Source: DASPMP01 sp035248725 (GTDB lineage Bacteria; Gemmatimonadota; Gemmatimonadetes; Gemmatimonadales; Gemmatimonadaceae). From it: 64,000 bases of DNA. Location: contig DATFHG010000078.1 of NCBI GenBank assembly GCA_035248725.1, forward strand, positions 1 to 64,000, written 5' to 3'. Position numbers and translations under genes: made by a program. Below the pieces are notes generated by a model that did no database searches, was not told where the DNA came from, and saw nothing but the letters and a program-made list of their open reading frames with translations. Positions 61,148 through 64,000 of the stretch are shown in pieces. Each line of letters starts with the position of its first letter. Position 1 is the stretch's first letter.

Positions 61148-61812
61148 CACAGCAACGAAAGGACGTCGATGCGCTTCCCGCGCGACTGCAGCATGAGGCG
61201 CGTGCCTATCACGAGCCGCCGACGCCGTCAGGGTCCGAGCTCGACCAGATGTGGCTCGCCATCGAGGAATCGGCGTTTCCACAGGGAGCGCTCGCGCACA
61301 CCGATCGATTCACCCGTGGTCAGGCGCCGTGGTGGGCCGCGCGACGCACGCTACCGATTGCCGCGGCGCTCCTCGTCGGCGTTGCGCTCGGCCGGGTGAG
61401 CACCGGCCGTATGAAGGCTCCGACATCCACCTCCGTCGTTGCTCGGACGAAGGGCGATTCGGTGGTCCTCGCAGAGCCGTACCAGACCACCACGTCGCGC
61501 TACCTCGGGCAGACGGCCGCGTTGCTCGTCGCGCTGCCAGCCGAGGTGAAGGCAGGGCGCACGGACGCACATTTCATCGATCGCGCGCACGATCTGCTGC
61601 TCACGACGCGCCTGTTGCTGGACTCGCCCGCTGCGTCCGATCCGCGCCTTCGCACGCTGCTCGACGATCTCGAGCTGGTGCTCGCGCAAGTGGTGCGCCT
61701 GCAAGCCGAACAACGGCCGGGCGAAATGGAGCTGATCCGACAGGCACTCGAGCAACGTGACGTGCTGCCGCGGCTGCGCACTGCCGCCGCTGATATTTCC
61801 GCTGACGACTGA
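61144..61812 (+). CDS. Putative membrane anti-sigma factor
   Basis: The 222-residue product has an N-terminal cytosolic part of about 65 residues, one membrane helix (LPIAAALLVGVALGRVS) and an extracytoplasmic helical part rich in Leu/Arg (RYLGQTAALLVALPAEVKAG, LRTLLDDLELVLAQVVRLQAEQ). No ZAS-type His-x3-Cys-x2-Cys motif is visible. Its place directly after the ECF sigma gene, with overlapping start and stop and an AAGGAG site inside the sigma gene, argues for sigma regulation. The family is not recognised. Confidence 0.7.
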   Translation: MTQQRKDVDALPARLQHEARAYHEPPTPSGSELDQMWLAIEESAFPQGALAHTDRFTRGQAPWWAARRTLPIAAALLVGVALGRVSTGRMKAPTSTSVVARTKGDSVVLAEPYQTTTSRYLGQTAALLVALPAEVKAGRTDAHFIDRAHDLLLTTRLLLDSPAASDPRLRTLLDDLELVLAQVVRLQAEQRPGEMELIRQALEQRDVLPRLRTAAADISADD

Positions 61813-61825
61813 GGAGATCCGAGCG

Positions 61826-63532
61826 ATGAAACGCATTACGCTCACCCTGTTGGGTGTCCTCGTGATCGCGCCGTGTTCGGCCGCGATCGCGCAACAGAAG
61901 GAATCGCCGAAACGCGCAGGTCGGCCCGACGCCGTTCGCAAGATTCCCTGGGACATGCCGCCGATGGCGCTCGACATGCGCGACCTGCCGGACATGTCCG
62001 ACCTGGGAGATCTCGCGATGGAGCTCGACATGCACCTCAAGGGCATCGAAGACATGCACTTCGAGGACATGCACTTCGAAGATATGGCCCTTCACGCGAA
62101 GGACATGCTGTCCAGCATCGACGTGGACCGCCTCACGGCAAATGCGGACGTTCTCGCTCGTAAGGCCGAGGAACTCGGACAGCGGATGAATGTCGACGTC
62201 GGCTTTGGCTTCGATGCCAAGTCGTTCGGCCGATTCCGCGACGACGAATGGACACCGGCACCGAGCCAACCGTGGGCGAAGGACGATCCCGCCGATTCGC
62301 TGTACCGCGTGGCGCGCGAGGCGCTGAATCGCGGCGAGTATCGCCGTGCCGCCCAGATATTCAGCGACATCACGCAGAAGTTTCCCAAGTCGGCATACGC
62401 GCAGGACAGTCGCTACTGGGAGGCATTCTCGCGCTATCGGCTCGGCGGCACTGACGATCTCAAGGAAGCGCTGCGCATTCTCGACGCCATCCCGATCGAC
62501 AAGACGTCGGCGGATTCCCGCGAGTCGTCCGTAGACATTCCCGCGCTGAAGGCGCGCGTCCAGGGCGCGCTGGCAGCGCGCGGCGACAGGGACTCCGAAG
62601 CGCGGCTCAAGCGCGAGGCGGCGCAGAATGACGGGTGCGACCGCGAGGAAGTGAGTGTGCGCGCGGAAGCGCTGGCCGCGCTCGGCCAGATGGACATGCA
62701 GGCTGCGTGGCCCGTCGTCAAGAAGGTGCTCGCGCGCCGGGACGAGTGCACCGTGGAACTGCGCCGTCGCGCCCTCTACATGGTGGGCCGGCAGGCCGAC
62801 AGCTCCGCCGCGGCGGTCATTCTCGACGTGGCGCGCAACGATCCCGACGCGGGCATTCGCGGCGAGGCCATGCGGTGGCTGCCGCGCGTCGCCGGCGACG
62901 CGGCGGTGCCGCAGCTCGAGGACATGGTGAAGACGTCCACCGACGAACAATCGCAGCGCGCTGCAGTGTACGCCCTCAGCGTGATCGACAGCGATCGCGG
63001 CCGGCGCGCGTTGCGCGCGCTCATCGAGCGGCCCGACGTGGCCGAGCGCGTGCGGTACGAGGCGGTCCTCAGTCTCTCGCGCGAACGTGACGGCAGGTCG
63101 GTGAGCGCCGACGATCTCGCGTACCTGCGCTCGTTGTACGGCAAGCTGACCGAGCCGAGAATCCGCGAAGCGGTGTTGACGTCGCTGAGCCGCGTGGATA
63201 CACCCGAAAACCGACAGTTCCTGGTAGCCGTCGTGCGCGACCAGAACGAACAACCGTCGTTGCGCATCTCGGCCATGCAGCGGCTGGGACGCATGCAAAG
63301 CATGAGCGCGAGCGACATCGCGAGCCTGTACGCCGTCGCCGACGCCCGCTCGCTGCGCGAGCAGATCCTCTACGCACTGTCGCAGCGGAAGGAGGCGGAA
63401 GCGATCGACAAGCTCATCGACATCGCACGCAAGGACACGGACCCCGCGATCCGCCGCGTCGCCATCTCTCTGCTGGCGCGCAGCAACAACGATCGCGCCA
63501 AGAAACTGCTGCAGGACATCATCGACCAATGA
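61826..63532 (+). CDS. Exported HEAT/TPR-repeat protein with a Met/Asp-rich segment
   Basis: The 568-residue product has a signal peptide (ITLTLLGVLVIAPCSAAIAQ). A striking Met/Asp-rich stretch follows (about residues 38-90), with repeated D-M and DMHFEDMHFEDM units. Then comes a TPR-like part (SLYRVAREALNRGEYRRAAQIFSDITQKFPKSAYAQDSRYWEAF) and, from about residue 275 on, repeating HEAT helices (ALYMVGRQADSSAAAVILDVARNDPDAGIRGEAMRWL...). HEAT arrays usually bind partners. It is the third gene of the ECF operon and so may be its output or sensor. Overlaps the next gene (ATGA). Confidence 0.85.
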   Translation: MKRITLTLLGVLVIAPCSAAIAQQKESPKRAGRPDAVRKIPWDMPPMALDMRDLPDMSDLGDLAMELDMHLKGIEDMHFEDMHFEDMALHAKDMLSSIDVDRLTANADVLARKAEELGQRMNVDVGFGFDAKSFGRFRDDEWTPAPSQPWAKDDPADSLYRVAREALNRGEYRRAAQIFSDITQKFPKSAYAQDSRYWEAFSRYRLGGTDDLKEALRILDAIPIDKTSADSRESSVDIPALKARVQGALAARGDRDSEARLKREAAQNDGCDREEVSVRAEALAALGQMDMQAAWPVVKKVLARRDECTVELRRRALYMVGRQADSSAAAVILDVARNDPDAGIRGEAMRWLPRVAGDAAVPQLEDMVKTSTDEQSQRAAVYALSVIDSDRGRRALRALIERPDVAERVRYEAVLSLSRERDGRSVSADDLAYLRSLYGKLTEPRIREAVLTSLSRVDTPENRQFLVAVVRDQNEQPSLRISAMQRLGRMQSMSASDIASLYAVADARSLREQILYALSQRKEAEAIDKLIDIARKDTDPAIRRVAISLLARSNNDRAKKLLQDIIDQ

Positions 63533-64000
63533 CACGCTCAACGATCGTCATCCTGCTGGCCGCCCTCGTCGCGCGGCCCATCTCCGCGCACGCACAGAGC
63601 CTGGACGACCGCATCGGTGGTGCACGCGGTGATCGCGTGCAGTTCAGCTACGCGACGCGCCGCGACGTCTGCGGCGACGGACGCACGTACATCCAGGTGG
63701 CGAACTCGCAATGGTACGGGTCGTGGAGCGACGGCGACCACCGCGACGCATGCGTCGCCGGACCTGCACGCGTCGTTCTGCAGCGGTCCGGCAAGGACAT
63801 CGTCAGTCTGTCCGTCTATGTCGGGCCGCTCGTGGATTCCACCGGCGGCGTCACGGACCTCGGTCGGGTTCCTGCGACGCAGGCCGCCGATTACCTGTTG
63901 CGGCTGGCGGAGCACGCCGACGGACGCGTGAGCCGTGACGCCATCTTTCCCGCGGTCATCGCGGACAGCGCGCAGGTGTCGTCGCGACTGCTTGCGATCG
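63529..64000 (+). CDS. Exported protein of the ECF operon, partial at the right edge
   Basis: At least 157 residues are visible before the window ends. A signal peptide (IVILLAALVARPISAHA) opens the protein. A compact domain with two cysteines (RRDVCGDGRTYIQV, DHRDACVAGPA) and a Trp/Tyr-rich turn (NSQWYGSWSDGD) follows, and then a helical part begins (AADYLLRLAEHADGRV). It is in the same frame context as the HEAT-repeat gene and overlaps it by four bases. The rest may be a further HEAT array; this is inference. Confidence 0.7.
   Translation, partial: MTRSTIVILLAALVARPISAHAQSLDDRIGGARGDRVQFSYATRRDVCGDGRTYIQVANSQWYGSWSDGDHRDACVAGPARVVLQRSGKDIVSLSVYVGPLVDSTGGVTDLGRVPATQAADYLLRLAEHADGRVSRDAIFPAVIADSAQVSSRLLAI

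Overview
This is a gene-dense, GC-rich bacterial chromosome segment with no phage, IS, CRISPR, rRNA or tRNA signal and no gene-free stretch longer than about 300 bases. The gene mix suggests Gemmatimonadota or a close relative: a SusC/SusD-type outer-membrane pair outside Bacteroidota, several secreted Rieske, amidase and M28 proteins, a poly-HAMP kinase, a three-subunit transhydrogenase, and many ATGA-type overlaps. The taxonomic call is inference from gene content only. Several starts are GTG or TTG.

Layout. 1-5.4 kb (minus strand): the N-terminal part of a poly-HAMP sensor kinase, a THUMP-type RNA methyltransferase, and the msrQ/msrP periplasmic methionine sulfoxide repair pair. 5.6-10 kb (plus): Hsp20 with a structured leader, RecQ, an unusual GA-rich inverted repeat, an MscS channel, a cupin and a degenerate SDR. 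10-14.1 kb (minus): a receiver-like protein, an ABC-2 exporter with its HlyD partner, and OsmC. 14.2-16.6 kb (plus): a CDGSH protein, an epimerase and a DapA-family lyase. 17-24.6 kb: an L,D-transpeptidase, a Tat-exported amidase, and regulators: LytTR, an NtrC-type activator, a FliA-type sigma factor, a FlgM-like peptide and a kinase-like protein. 24.7-33.4 kb (plus): two His-bearing membrane proteins with two Rieske proteins, a deoxynucleoside kinase, a glycine-zipper lipoprotein, full-length Lhr and a DinB/YfiT-type hydrolase. 33.4-42.7 kb: an M28 peptidase, an MFS carrier, pntA/pntAB/pntB, Ada, a DUF4097-type protein and a DUF72 protein. 42.8-49.2 kb: an operon of deoC with a double-domain aldehyde dehydrogenase, a rhodanese interrupted by an in-frame TGA, two hypothetical proteins, and metK with an attenuator-like leader. 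49.5-57.3 kb (plus): an NlpC/P60 lipoprotein, SusC/SusD, an ArsR-methyltransferase regulator and ahcY. 57.3-64 kb: secreted hypotheticals, an alkyltransferase-like protein, an APC permease, and an ECF sigma/anti-sigma/HEAT-repeat operon that runs off the right edge.

Genes acting together. metK and ahcY are two steps of the S-adenosylmethionine cycle; one has an attenuator-like leader and the other follows a likely autoregulated ArsR-type gene. DeoC releases acetaldehyde, which the overlapping aldehyde dehydrogenase could oxidise. MsrPQ, OsmC and Hsp20 suit oxidative and folding stress; Ada and the alkyltransferase-like protein suit alkylation damage.

The most notable item is the rhodanese at 46304-46678. 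Its reading frame continues past a TGA that sits where I recall relatives having a second cysteine. A GC-rich hairpin follows at the right distance for a bacterial SECIS element, so this is a candidate selenoprotein. Second is the four-gene Rieske/membrane-protein cassette at 24694-26674, which may be an undescribed electron-transfer module.
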